64,000 nt of DNA. Source: Gamsiella multidivaricata (lineage: Eukaryota > Mortierellomycota > Mortierellomycetes > Mortierellales > Mortierellaceae). The notes beneath the pieces were generated by a model that was given only the letters and a program-made list of their open reading frames with translations, was not told where the DNA came from and did not search any database. This document shows positions 11,477-22,770 of the stretch, piece by piece; position 1 is the stretch's first letter; the number at the start of each line of letters is the position of its first letter. The DNA is taken from the NCBI RefSeq assembly GCF_025024155.1, contig NW_026251718.1, positions 429,001-493,000 of the forward strand, given 5' to 3'. Both the position numbers and the translations under genes were made by a program.

Positions 11477-13866
11477 TTATGCCTTTCCTTGATAAGAGTA
11501 TCGATCAGGCACAATCTGCGGCGCCCTGCTGCCAGAAGGATTAGCAGAGAAACCAGCAGGGAAACCAACTGAGGGACCAGCAGCTGTGGGTGACGATGGC
11601 ACCGAGCTGTAAGCGCCGTAGCTACCATATGCGGGCATTGCGGACATAGGTCTCATATTCGGGCTTGCTGCGGTATCGACATATGCAGGCATTGCGGACA
11701 TAGGTCTCATGTTCGGGCTTGTTATGCCGCCATTGCTCCTAGCCATCATTGTATCGGCCCTTGGGGGTGCCCGTGGCTTCACGCTATGCTGGGTCATGTA
11801 GCTCACAAACTGATCTGGTACCTCTGCCAGGACTGCTTCGGCCAACTCCTCATTGCCGAAGGTTCCAGCCTGGAAGTCGCGGAAGGGGACGAATTGGACA
11901 ATATCCCGGGCCATGGTCACTCCATTCGCTCGAAGCGGCTCGTCATCAGCGTCCAGCACATTCATGTTGTCGAAATTGGCAGATCCAACGCCGACAATGA
12001 TGATGGAGAGCGGTAGGCGCGAAGCGTCGATAATGGCGCGTATGGTGTTGTCCATGTCGGTGATGACTCCGTCGGTCAAAATCAAGAGGACATAGTATTC
12101 TTCCATCTGTCCCGAACGGTGTTGATTGCAAATGGCTGCTGTCTGGTTGATCACGGGCGAGAAGTTGGTCGGGCCGTACAGCTCTGCGAACTGCAGAGCG
12201 TGCCAGTAAGCAGCGAGAATTCCATCGACGCCATCCACCTCGGGCTACGCTCGAAGAACAAAGAATGAATTGTAGTGAGATATCATTACCCTGATTTAGA
12301 TACCACTGCAAAAATTCACACCGGCGGACTTGTTTTTCAGGTCGTTGCACAAGCTGTAGCTTACGAATTGCGGGTTTCCATTGAGAGCGAAACAATGGCT
12401 GACTTGGCCGTTCACTTTGCCGCCGAATCCATAAACGGGAAACTTCTTGTCGGTATCGTAGCACTGGAGAATGTTTCCGACACTCCGGATCGCCCTCGTA
12501 TAATCATTTTCGCCCGATGGGTTTCTGAAGTGCAACGATCGAGGATCGCGGGGATCGCCGTTGCTCTGTGTAAAATCAATCGCTACGACCAGATTGAGTG
12601 GAATGCCGCCGGCCAAGTAATCCAAGAACGAAGGTGGTTCAGTGACCATCATCCTCCTGATCACCAAGTCTGTCCCAGGAGGCATGGGAGACAAGGGGTA
12701 ATATTTTGGTTTCTGCAAGTGCAACAGATCCTGGAGAGTGAAATAGGGGGTGATTCCAATGGTAACATGCTCTACTTTGTTGAATGAGAGGCGGCACAGT
12801 TATGGGACTTATCCAGGAGAGAACTATGAGCAACAGGAACATGCTTGAAAAATTGGATGAAACGTACGTCCATTTTCCTTGAACCTTTTGACCTCGATCT
12901 TTAACTGCCTGTTTGGGTCGCCATTGCAGAGCTCGATTTCCTTTATGGAGAACTCATCCCAGATGGGATTACTCTTGCTTCTGACCACATGGGATTGATA
13001 AATGGGTGAAAACACGCCGTTTTCCGAGGCACGATGGACGATGAAGAACGAACTTGGATCCGAGCGAAAAAGGGCTTTTTTAGCGATCTTTGTTGCCTCA
13101 ATGTTGAATCTGCAAGTAAAAAACAGAATGTGAGCATTTGTGGGACACTGATCCAAAAACCTTAATTTTACCAGTCGACTTTTGATCCTGGGCCTTATCA
13201 CCTGCCTAATCACCCTTTTTGACTGCGATTGCTCCTCCGCGCTCACAATAACGGTTCCTCGATGGGAGTTACGGTGCTGCGGGTGGTCTAATCTGCCAGC
13301 CAAGCTCCTTCCGCGGCTTCCGACTAGTAATGGGCAGGAATGACATCAGTTAGAAGGACATTCCTGGAGGTTCATTTTATCTGTCATATGTGTAAAAAAA
13401 AGATTTTTCTTACTAATTTTGCCAACCTCCGTGTCAAAATGACCGATGAGCTCCTGCGCGGTCCACAAAGGGTTGTTACGGTTATCGACGTCCACAACGG
13501 TGAAACGGATAGGCTGAATCTGCTCGAAGCGATAGTCGATAACGATACTTTTGACGAACTCGCAATCCAGCTTGTTCAAGATCATCTCAGTCTTGCCAAT
13601 CGGCTCCTTGCACCATGTCCGTGTTTTTGGGTCCATCATGAAGACAAAGCATTGTGGGTCGGATTTTGAGAGGATGTCCAAATCAGCAAGACCCCTAAGA
13701 TCGTTGGAAGTACCGTCCAGCTTTGGTTAGCCATAGGAAAAGTATTCGAGGGCTGTATGTACAAATCAGTTGGGCAGTTGTGGTTGCATGCATACCTGCA
13801 TTTTATCTTTAGTTCAAGTTTTGGCGCAGTCGGCACCGTAGGAGGCAGAGTAGGTGTTTGGTACAT
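11477..13866 (-). CDS. Copine: two C2 domains plus copine/vWA domain (6 exons)
   Basis: Proposed exons 13866-13796, 13694-13414, 13323-13172, 13096-12868, 12771-12365 and 12244-11477 give 635 residues with consistent phases. C2A (about 15-130) shows GLADLDILSKSDPQCFVF, the Asp-rich calcium loop typical of copines. C2B follows TVIVSAEEQ and has ALFRSDPSSFF and CNGDPNRQLKIEV. The copine domain (about 310-530) has VVAIDFTQSNGDPRDP, the MIDAS-like metal site, and LYGPTNFSPVINQ. Copines are calcium-dependent phospholipid-binding proteins that move to membranes on calcium rise and recruit partners through the vWA part. The C-terminal tail is Pro/Ser/Tyr-rich with a near-perfect duplicated SPNMRPMSAMPAY unit. 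The junction between exons 3 and 4 is the least certain: the usual-looking acceptor at TTGCAG gives a stop, whereas the next AG (ATTGAG) restores the expected C2B alignment; intron retention would also stay open. Confidence 0.86.
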
Positions 13867-15080
13867 AGTTGTCGGTAGGCTGCTGTTTTGGCGAAGTGGA
13901 TGGGGAAAAAAAAAAAAAAGTGCTTGGAGAGAAAGAAAGCAAGACCCGATCAGTTCTATTCAAGACAAAAAAGACAGCGATGGTTTCTCATTTGTCACGG
14001 GCGAGGTGGCGATGCTGATGTCGGTCATTTCGGACGGCGCGCTAAAACGATGCACAAAAAGGATGGCAACCTGAGATTGATCCATTCGATCCATTCTCAT
14101 CCTGCTTGTTTGCTGTTTTTTGCTTGTTGAATTGTTAATCGTATGTGTTTGTGCATATCCATTGACGGCGCATGCCCAGTAAGGTTGCCGCCAATGCCGT
14201 CATTTAGACTGTTGTCAACATGCAGCGTGTACAGAAATTTTCTTTTCAGTGGCATGCCGGATGCATGCTGAATCCATTAGGCCAACCCAGGTCTTCTGTT
14301 TGGCCATTTCCGCATCGGCATCTACGTCCTTCGTGGCATTGAGAGTTATTTGCGATAACTTAAATGTCTTGCCGCACAACACCTGGACTTATCCTTTATC
14401 ACCCCATGGTCTTCAGGTACTGGTGGTCAGTGCACCTTCCAGGGCAACTGAAACGCAGCCTAATGGGATGCAGAGAACAAAAGTGTTGGCATTGCGGCGG
14501 GCTCTCTCGACAAAGCATCTTCATACCCTTGCCTGGACGTCTCACTTGCTGTTCTTTCTTCCGACCACTACCATCTTCATTCTCGTCTCCTCGCTTCTTC
14601 ACAGAGTCGATAGGAAACTTTCATGGCAGCATGAGAGCAATCTATATGTGTGCATCAGGTCAGGCCACAGATATAGTTCTCAAGAAATGAATTCGGTCAC
14701 CGGCAACATATTTAGCCCGAGCGGAAAATGTATAGAATCGACGTTATAAAAAGATGGAATGCAGCGCGTACCAGCTTGATTCTCTGGCACCGTTCTAAAG
14801 GGCCCATTTCCATGGCCGCACCTGTAGAGAAAGGATCTCATTTGAGGAGCACGTGTCAATTAAGAGTGTCAGGTAACCTCCCATGTGCCCGTAATTGGCT
14901 GTCTGGAAAGAATAAAAAAAAAGTTGTATCTGGAAAGAAAAAGAGTTGTGCCTGTCCCTGAATTTTTAAAGGCGTGATAAGATCTCGTTCTGGGAAGGGC
15001 AATCTCATCATCTCTTCTTCACTCTACTTTCTCATTCTCAGATCCCGTTCTCGAATCCGATCGCCATCCCATACACAACA
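13867..15080. other. Divergent intergenic region between copine and elongase
   Basis: About 1.2 kb separates the two start codons, which point away from each other, so it should contain both promoters. Frames inside (for example 14249-14749 plus) are unconvincing. An A13 run lies at about 13906-13918. No clear TATA box was picked out. Confidence 0.5.
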
Positions 15081-16352
15081 ATGGCCGCCTCATTCTTGGA
15101 AAAGGTCAACTTCAGTATTGATCAGCCCTTCGGCATCAGGCTGGACGACTACTTCAGCCAGGCATACAAACTCGTCACCGGCAAATCGATCGACTCTTTC
15201 GCTTTTCAGAAGGGCATCACGCCTCTGTCGACCCAATATGAAGTCACCATGTGGACTATCACCTACCTTATCGTCATCTTCGGTGGCCGCCAGATCATGA
15301 AGAATCAGAAGGCATTCAAGCTGAAGCCCCTGTTTATCTTCCACAACTTCCTGTTGACCCTCGCCTCCGGTGCATTGCTTCTGCTGTTCATCGAGAACCT
15401 GGTTCCCATCATTGCGAGACACGGCCTGTTCTACTCTGTCTGCGATGATGGCGCCTGGACCCAACGATTGGAGCTGCTCTACTACCTCAACTACCTCGTC
15501 AAGTACTGGGAACTGGCCGACACAGTCTTCTTGGTTCTCAAGAAGAAGCCTCTTGGTACGTATCGTGAACTGCTGAAAGTCGAATACTTCATGTCATTTA
15601 CAGCTGTGTGCTGCTCTTTAGCTCCTGTCCCTGTCTTTCGGTCACTATGGTGGGATGGGTTCTTTTTTGTAGGCACTGAACTGCTCACGATCGATCAGAT
15701 GCTGGTGCACAACCAATGTCCAAGATTCTTTTGAATCTTGGGTCCATGGTGACACGAAAGAGATAGTCTATCAAACCCTTGCTTGATCCATGCACGGATG
15801 ATTGTTGCACTGGACCGTAGATATGTGCAACAGCGCTCAAGGCTGACCTTTGCAACCCTTTTTGTTTCCCGATCATGTGCATACTTAGAGTTCCTGCACT
15901 ACTATCATCACTCGATGACCATGATTCTGTGCTTTACCCAGCTCGGAGGCCAAACATCCGTCTCTTGGGTTCCCATCACCCTAAACCTGACTGTGCATGT
16001 CTTCATGTACTATTACTATATGCGATCTGCCGCAGGTGTCCGCATCTGGTGGAAGAAGTATCTTACCACACTTCAGATCATCCAGTTTGTCCTCGATCTG
16101 GGCTTTATCTACTACTGCTCTTACCACTACTTCACCTCCGCACACTGGCCCTGGGCTCCTTACTCCCGCAAGTGCGCCGGAACTGATGGCTCCGCCGCCT
16201 TTGGATGCGGCCTCCTCTCAAGCTACCTCTTTCTCTTCATCAACTTCTACCGCCAAACATACAACACTAAGGCACGTGGAACGAGCGCAAAGTCAAGTGC
16301 TGACAAGTCTGTGGCTGTCCCCCCCAAGAAGTCCAAGAGCAAGCATATTTAA
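15081..16352 (+). CDS. ELO-family fatty acid elongase, MAELO-like (2 exons)
   Basis: Exons 15081-15555 and 15889-16352 join in phase 1 over a GTACGT...CTTAG intron of 333 nt, giving 312 residues. The protein is a multi-pass ER enzyme catalysing the condensing step (3-oxoacyl-CoA synthesis from acyl-CoA and malonyl-CoA). Diagnostic motifs are KYWELADTVFLVLKKK, the catalytic histidine box EFLHYYHHS (assembled across the splice junction) and NLTVHVFMYYYYMRS. The C-terminus KSKSKHI is a lysine-rich ER-retention-like tail. A Tyr-Tyr-containing box (HYYHH) rather than HVYHH is typical of saturated/monounsaturated-preferring elongases, so it is probably not the C18 polyunsaturated elongase. From memory it is close in length and sequence to MAELO of Mortierella alpina, which is my main basis for the taxonomic call. 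Confidence 0.93.
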
Positions 16353-17014
16353 TTTCTCGGAAGGCCGCAATTGCACGCAGCAATCCTCATTTCCCTGTAG
16401 TCTCACATTCATAGATGATTGATTTTCACACTGTAATAGAGCCCCCCATGCGTAGGGCAGTTAATAATAACTTGTTGGAAAAGCGCACTGCATCAACTGA
16501 AGGAGGATGTTTACGTATGCCAGTAGAGATATTCTCATTGTTGATGCTGATTGAGAGATGATTTGGCGCGCTCCCGCACCAATGCTTCATGCTTCAGCAG
16601 ACTTGCGACAGTCGAAAGTCGCACAAGAAGAGGCATCTCTTCAGGAACAGAGCCATTTCATTCAATTGATAAGATGCAGCATACAGCATGAAGATGGGCG
16701 GAGTAGATTAGGTTGCTGAGAGAGAAGAGTCGACATTCCGTCCTCCCTTCGACTCCATCATTCATTCCTCATGGCCACATTACTCCTTCTTCCCTCCCTA
16801 CCCCTCCTCCTTCCCTTAGGATCGCGACTCTGTTTCCTATCGCTGTCTGAGCATCTTCGCCTCGTCTTCACCCTCAACTGAAGCGCCGCTTTTTTTTTTT
16901 TTTTTTGTCCAGGACAAAACGCAGCTGCATTTCGGCCTCGCTGATAATATCAAGTTATATACATGGGCGACTGGATGATACCCGGACCATTTTCAGCAAT
17001 ATCACTTTCACGCC
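16353..17014. other. Intergenic: elongase 3' region and promoter of next ORF
   Basis: No coding region is supported. It contains a C/T-rich block (about 16735-16880) and a T run of about 16 (16891-16906) followed directly by GTCCAG, which resembles a leader intron's 3' splice site for the ORF at 17015. Confidence 0.45.
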
Positions 17015-17617
17015 ATGGAGCACTCGCCGACTACTCTCTCGTCCTCGATGAGGGCCTCGCAATCGACTGCAGCATTCGACAAGATATCTCACAGTCCCCA
17101 GACACCATCATCGTCTCCGCCCATACGAGGCACGCCTCTCGTCTCCCGTCCACCTAAATCCCCGCCTCTTACGCCTACATCCAGATGGAATCCCGCCTTC
17201 CTGCCCGCCTCTGATTTTGCCACTACACTTTCGGTAAGGACGCGGCAAAACTCAGGAGACCGGTTCGAGGCTCCTTCTAGGTCGTGCAGTAGTAACAGTT
17301 TTGAGGCGAGCCTTAATGGTTCGCCTACCAGCCCAAGAACTCTACGGCTGTCGCCCAATTGCTCGCCAGTCATCTTGACTGCACTCAAGCCAGCTTCGTC
17401 TCCTCCACTCGAACCCTCGTCGCTGTCCTATCCTGGCCAGAGCTATCAGCCACCGGGCCAGCGAAGCCCGGGCAGCCTGAGCTCCCCTCGTATGCGCCGA
17501 ACCTCAAGTCTGGAGTCTCCGGTGCGAGATCCTTATCGATTTCGGACACCCAACGCGTTAGGCAAGGGAGCGAAGAGCGGTAAACTCATTTTTTTTCTTT
17601 TTGCTTTCGTCCGATGA
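17015..17617 (+). CDS. Ser/Pro-rich hypothetical protein, probably incomplete
   Basis: An open frame of 200 residues, almost entirely Ser, Pro, Thr and Arg, with repeated SP/TP sites (SPPLTPTSR, SPTSPRTLRLSP, SPRMRRTSS) that suit proline-directed kinases. The frame runs to AKSG at 17580, where GGTAAACT offers a donor; beyond it the reading degrades into T-rich sequence typical of an intron (LIFFLFAFVR). I found no convincing downstream exon before the next gene's leader at about 18240, and the short frame at 17614-17889 looks non-coding. It could be a short intrinsically disordered protein, the disordered N-terminus of a longer gene whose next exon I missed, or a truncated gene. No domain is recognised. 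Confidence 0.4.
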   Translation: MEHSPTTLSSSMRASQSTAAFDKISHSPQTPSSSPPIRGTPLVSRPPKSPPLTPTSRWNPAFLPASDFATTLSVRTRQNSGDRFEAPSRSCSSNSFEASLNGSPTSPRTLRLSPNCSPVILTALKPASSPPLEPSSLSYPGQSYQPPGQRSPGSLSSPRMRRTSSLESPVRDPYRFRTPNALGKGAKSGKLIFFLFAFVR

Positions 17618-18363
17618 CACCGCCTTTATCCATCCCCACTCCAACCCATATCGCCCCACCAGCTGTCTGTTGTCCTACCAGAAGCGCTTTTTTTTTCTTG
17701 ATCGATCGCGTTTCTCTTTCTATCTTATTCTGGTGCCAAGCACTGCATCGATTTCATTGGTGCTTGCTTGGGAAAAATTCCTTTTCCGGCTTTGGTTGTT
17801 TCCACGACGCCGTGTCTTTATCTTTCGTGAAAACACAACGAATGCTGCGTTTGAGGGGTCAGGAAAGGCTTAAGGGATATCGCTTGTAGAGGGGTACATT
17901 TAAGGATACACTCTAAGGGACTTCAAGAAGCAGCCTCTATGCTGTCTGCAGGGAATATCTGGCCACTTGGATGGTTGAGCCTGATAGCAACAGGAAACAC
18001 TGCGACAATGGGCATTAATGGTCAGTGGTGCTGAAGCATCAAATGATAGGCACACATCCATACAGAGATCGCCCTTGTCTTGCTGAACGTTGTCGCTTGG
18101 TCGCATGGTCTTTGGGGCGTCGCCATAGTTACCCCATGTACATGCTAAATATACACGCGACACCGGTCTATTTTTATTATGTGTATCCCTACGCCTCGTT
18201 TTTATTTGCTTTTTCCCATTGGGACTAACCCACCCACGGAGATCCAAGTGCCCTGAACAAACCGCTCTCTCTCACTCTCTTTGCAACTCCCAACTCACAC
18301 TTTGCTCTCTTCTCCCTACAACTCCTTGACCGTCCTTTTCTTTCCCTTAACTCAATTTCTGCT

Positions 18364-20055
18364 ATGGAACACGACGCTTTCCTTCCTCAAAACGAAGAGC
18401 ACCATGCACAGCCGGACGACGTTAAAGAGGCCGATGACGGAACATCCAAACACGGATATCAGCCAGTTCATCAATCCTATCAATCCCACCAGTCCAGCCC
18501 GCTGATGCAAACACAAGTACCTTTGGATAACATGGCGTACCCATCAGTGGAGGACCATCAGGATCCTCGACCGGATCCTTATCGTTCAGCATACTCTCAG
18601 CAACAGCAGTATCAACAGCAGCACCTGTCCCATGGAGCATTCTCTCCTTACCATGAGTCTCAGAGGCTGTCTGAGGAGGCGAATCTCACACCTTACGATT
18701 CAAGGCAGTCCTTCAACAGCAGCAACGGCACCTATGCTGGGGGTCAACGGTATCCAATGCAGGCCCTACCTAGCCAGGGCTCCAATCAACCCATGTCAAG
18801 GTCCTACCATCAACAGACAGGAACAACTCCCGCATCAAGTGAATTCGGAGGCCAGAGTGACCGGTATCGGGATCACACCAATGGTAGTGCCATGGGTTTG
18901 ACTACCCATCAACCCTCTGCGACTCAGGATCGGTTTAAACAGGAGGCAGAAGAGGATGAGGATGCAGAGATCCTGCGGAAGCTTTCACGATCGGGTGCTC
19001 GAAGTTACCGCAGTAACAGCGGCCAATCCATGAACGGAAAAAAACCAGGCGGTGGGAAGAAGAAAAAGTACGGCCGGCACTCGTCATCCGAGGACTCTGA
19101 GGAGGAAGGACAAGAGCGAGGGACGATGAGACAGAGGGCTTCGAAACGATGTTTTTGTTGTTCAAGGCGGCTGTGCGTATACCTGTCGTTCGTCCTCTTA
19201 ATCTGTCTGGCAGTGGTGCTTTACTTTATTGTACCGAGATCTCCTGGCTTCAGCTTTGAGTCTGTGGCGGCGTTGGGACCACCGGTCGTGTCAGGGAACC
19301 AATTCCAGGAACCGTTCTCGCTTCAGATGAGAGTGGATAGTAGAGAAAACTATTTGCCTGTGAAATTCACTTCTATCGAGATGAATGTAAGTGTGCATGT
19401 GTGTATGTGCGTGTGTGTATGTGTGTGTGTATGTGTGTGTGTGTGTGTGTATACTTTGTATCTTCATGCGGGTCATGTTATGGTGATGGCTACAGATTTC
19501 CCAGAGAGATATGCATGCGCTCACGCATCCAGTTCCTTACCATTGGTACATTAGGTATGGCTGAAAATCGACCAGACAAAGATCGGTAACAACGATAACC
19601 TCCCGTCTAGGTTCGTGATCAAGCCGAAGACGGTCCAGGTGATCTCGGTCCCGATGATGCTCGACTATACCTCGCTCAAAATCGACACCAACGCGGACGG
19701 GACGCTGCAGGAACTGATCAGTGCGTGCAAACCAGTGGACCTCAATTCTGGAACGATAGTACAGGGAATCAACCTTACATTCGGTGGCAAGCTGAAGGTC
19801 TGGGGTTTGTCCTGGGTCTGGAAACCAGAGTTCAGCTTCAACGTCGATAGTGTTCCCTGTCCCATTAACGCAAGAGATCCTTCGGCGGAACCGGTCGTGG
19901 TACCACAACCGCAACCGCAGCCATCTTCGAGTACAGGGGGCGCAACGACTGCAAGTGCGAGTCGTACGGCACCAGGATCTTCATCATCGCAATCTACACC
20001 CACTGCTACAGGGTCCTTAGCGTCATCGCATATTGCACCCACTCCTACTGCTTAA
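18364..20055 (+). CDS. Single-pass membrane protein with LEA_2/NDR1-like domain (2 exons)
   Basis: Exons 18364-19386 and 19555-20055 join in phase 0 over a GTAAGT...TTAG intron, giving 507 residues. The first 265 residues are a disordered cytosolic region rich in Gln, Ser, Tyr and His, ending in a Lys/Asp/Glu-rich stretch. A basic-Cys patch (KRCFCCSRR) precedes a helix (about 270-290, VYLSFVLLICLAVVLYFIV). The outer part begins with PRSPGFSFESVAA and has alternating hydrophobic strands (EPFSLQMRVDSRENYLPVKFTSIEMNVWLKI) typical of the LEA_2 fold of NDR1/HIN1-like proteins. A Ser/Thr-rich C-terminal tail follows. Family function in fungi is not established; binding of lipid or cell-wall-membrane contact is speculation. 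The intron starts with GTAAGT followed at once by a (TG)n microsatellite. Confidence 0.75.
19387..19452 (+). repeat. (TG)n microsatellite at the 5' splice site
   Basis: Imperfect TG dinucleotide repeat with CATG and TATG interruptions starts right after the donor of the LEA_2-like gene's intron. Its position directly behind a 5' splice site is unusual. Confidence 0.85.
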
Positions 20056-20478
20056 GCTGTCGTTTACTTTCGATGGATGCCTCGCCATCACTTTTTTTCT
20101 CTCTTTTACATTGTAGCATCGAATTGATCTAGATTCTTTTTTTTTTTTTTTCCTCTTTTGCCTTTCTTTTTCATTTTTGTATATACCCACTATTTCTGCA
20201 AAGCTGCATTAAACATGATCATCTACCAGCGTTATCGTCAATAATATGCACTGAAATAATTTGGTCCGCAGCTCCAAAAAAAAAGCAAAAAAGACTAGTG
20301 CCTTGAAGTTCGTATACGGGCCATGATTTTCCTAGTATAAAGATCCTTCATGATTATTATGATTATGATTATGGTTATGATTATGATAATTTAGAAAAGC
20401 AATGCTAAGGTATTGTATGAAAGCCATGAAAATCCTGTCCACACTCGATCATTCTCCGTCAAGGAATATACACTGGCG

Positions 20479-20521
<43 letters not shown>

Positions 20522-20691
20522 TACTCTGGAGCATCGTCGACAAGTCTCCTCCCGGCCTGGGTCAGTCCAGACCCAGGTCCTTTTCGCAACTCGCCTTCCA
20601 GTCCCACAGGATTCTATCCAGACTGGATTGTTTGCAGCAGTTGATGTGATCGATATTGCTTGTATTGTTGCTGATCCTGCTGCTACTACTG
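20056..20691. other. Convergent 3' intergenic region with simple repeats
   Basis: It lies between the ends of two convergent genes. It contains T-rich 3'-UTR-like sequence, a GATTAT-type microsatellite (about 20351-20391) and a 34-nt A run (20483-20516). No gene is seen. Confidence 0.6.
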
Positions 20692-22523
20692 CTATTGCGA
20701 CAGTTGCTGTCGTGATTCACGATAATCATCCAAATAAGTATTCTTGACTGTCCCTTTTGCCCTCTCATTCTGTTGCTTAGACACCCTGCGGACGATTTTC
20801 GGGTTCGCATGAGGAGAGCTGTTTTCGTCTGAAGAATGAGTGAGCGTCTGGAACTGCGGACGGCCTCGGTGTTGCGGATGGATCCCATACTCCAGGTAGG
20901 GAAGATCGCCTAGAGAATCATCCTGACCCAGGGAAATCTGTAATCGACCCCGTCCTCCTTCGTTTTCTTCTTCTTCTTCTTCTTCTTCTTCTTTGGCCTC
21001 AAGGAGACAGCCGCGTGGACTCGGTAGAGAGACGATCACGGTTTCGGAATCGTCAATGGATCGTCGTTGGGGTCGTCGTCGTTGTCGCTCGGGAGAAGGT
21101 GAGCGAGCCTGTTGTGGGCGGGGGATGGACACGCCCTCGAAGACGGCGGCGCCGTTTCTGAAGGCGTGGGATGATGGTTGAGCGGTGGGCCCCCAAACTT
21201 TGTTAGGCAGGCGGCCGCGACGACTGATGGGACTTGTGGGCCGCGGGGGTGGTTGGTAGGAGATATCACCGGAGATGGACGAGGTGCTGTCTGCGCCGTC
21301 AAGGACGATAGATGGTGAGACTGGGGTGTGTGATGACGTGTAGCAATATGTTTTGTTGTCGTCTTGGCTTCGTCTAGGGATGTACCATTCTCCGGGAACC
21401 GTAAACAGTGATCCTGAAGCGAGTGTGGAATCGAGAACTGCAGTGGCCTGTGATATAGCAAGGCTATCGATGATCGCCTCCTGTTCTTGAGCTTCCTGAC
21501 TATCGCTCTCCAATTGCTGTAGGTCATTAAAAGACGGGTCAGCCGTGATATCGAGGATTGTGGTGCTGTTGTTCTTGGTCTGAAAGGGATTCGAGCGATT
21601 ATAGTTACTCGAGCTCACAGTTATCGGTGCTGAAGTCATGACTTCATCGTATGCTCTTGGACCGATGTTCGAAAAGTTCATGACCATCGATGTACGCTGC
21701 AGTGGCCCTACCGTTTCAAGGGGATGGATCATACCCTGCGATCCACTGTAGGTCTGTGCAACACCGATGATCGAGTTCCAGGGATTAGGGCGACCTGCAC
21801 TCCTTGCTGCCGCTGCCACCAAAGATTCTGTTACTCCCGCTGCGGCGAGCCCTGATGCTTCAGATTGGCTACTGCGTGGTGTGATAAATGGGTTGGCGCC
21901 AACCCTGGTAGTCATCGATAGTCCTATACTGGGACTCGATGGCCCTGCGTCTCTGTACTCTGTCCCTATGCCTGTGCCTGTGCTCTCGATCTCCGATCCA
22001 GAATCTAAAAGGGGATGGATAAACAGCATTAATGGCAAGTGTCTGAAATCCTATCAGGTTCGCATCACATATATATTTTTTTTTCCTTACCTGTGTCAGT
22101 ATCAACAGTATGGACTTGTCCTTTTTCGCCGCTTTCAATACCTTCGTGTCCAATAGTATCATCCTCGGGATGTCCATTGTCTGCACTACCATCTGGATGC
22201 TTGCCTTCCTGCTTCAACCTCTCTGCCTTCTTATTTTTGTGCGAGATATAAAACGATGCCGCAATACCGAACAGCACCAAGACCGCAATAGCGGCCCCCA
22301 GAGAGATCAACACAATCTGAGTCGTGTTACTGACTTTGATCTGAGTCGTGCCCCCATCGTCACCAGCTCCCATGTCAGGCGGTGTATACTGTGAAGAAGG
22401 AGCGGACACATCCCCAGAACCGTCCGTGAGTGTCGGTGGTGGTATATCATCCTGAAAGATGGATCCAGGGACGATGGAGCTGACGTTGTTAGGTTGGGAA
22501 CTCGTTAGTGCTGGCTCGGACAT
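20692..22523 (-). CDS. Hypothetical single-pass membrane protein, disordered cytosolic tail (2 exons)
   Basis: Exons 22523-22091 and 22004-20692 join in phase 1 over a GTAAGG...TTTAG intron, giving 581 residues. A Ser/Thr/Pro-rich outer segment of about 65 residues without a clear signal peptide precedes one helix (about 69-93, TQIVLISLGAAIAVLVLFG...) followed by SHKNKKAERLK, so the tail is cytosolic. This matches the SKG6/AXL2-like membrane-helix architecture common in fungal cell-surface proteins. The tail (about 480 residues) is Ser/Thr/Asn-rich with an acidic run of nine Glu coded by TTC/TTCTTC-type repeats (20966-20996 on the plus strand) and an SRRGRLPNKVWG patch. The start at 22523 gives the shortest sensible N-terminus; an upstream in-frame codon at 22589 is possible. 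Function is unknown. Confidence 0.7.
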
Positions 22524-22735
22524 ATTTCTGTGTGTTGTCGTCTCAAATAAACTCGATAAGTGCTGAGGGTCGTTGAAATATGGCATCAAATTTCGCGCAC
22601 CGTAAAATTAAAACGGGGAGCCTTTTGGGTGCGCAAGAGTTGCTCTTTGGGTCGTGCAATAGAACGTATGTGGAGCAGCCTGAAATGTGAGTAGAAAAGA
22701 ATGGCCGAAGATATAATAAAAGAGGGAATGTAATG

Positions 22736-22768
<33 letters not shown>
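22736..22768. repeat. Homopolymer A33
   Basis: Uninterrupted A run upstream of the membrane-protein gene (T run on its coding strand). No target duplication or coding relic beside it, so it is not treated as a retroelement tail. Confidence 0.9.

Positions 22769-22770
<2 letters not shown>

Noticed and set aside
14249..14749. 166-residue plus-strand frame between copine and elongase
   Set aside because: No motif, no plausible start context and a random-looking composition; it lies in a divergent promoter region.
20483..20516. A34 run as a possible retroelement tail
   Set aside because: No coding relic and no target duplication nearby; similar homopolymers are frequent in this window.
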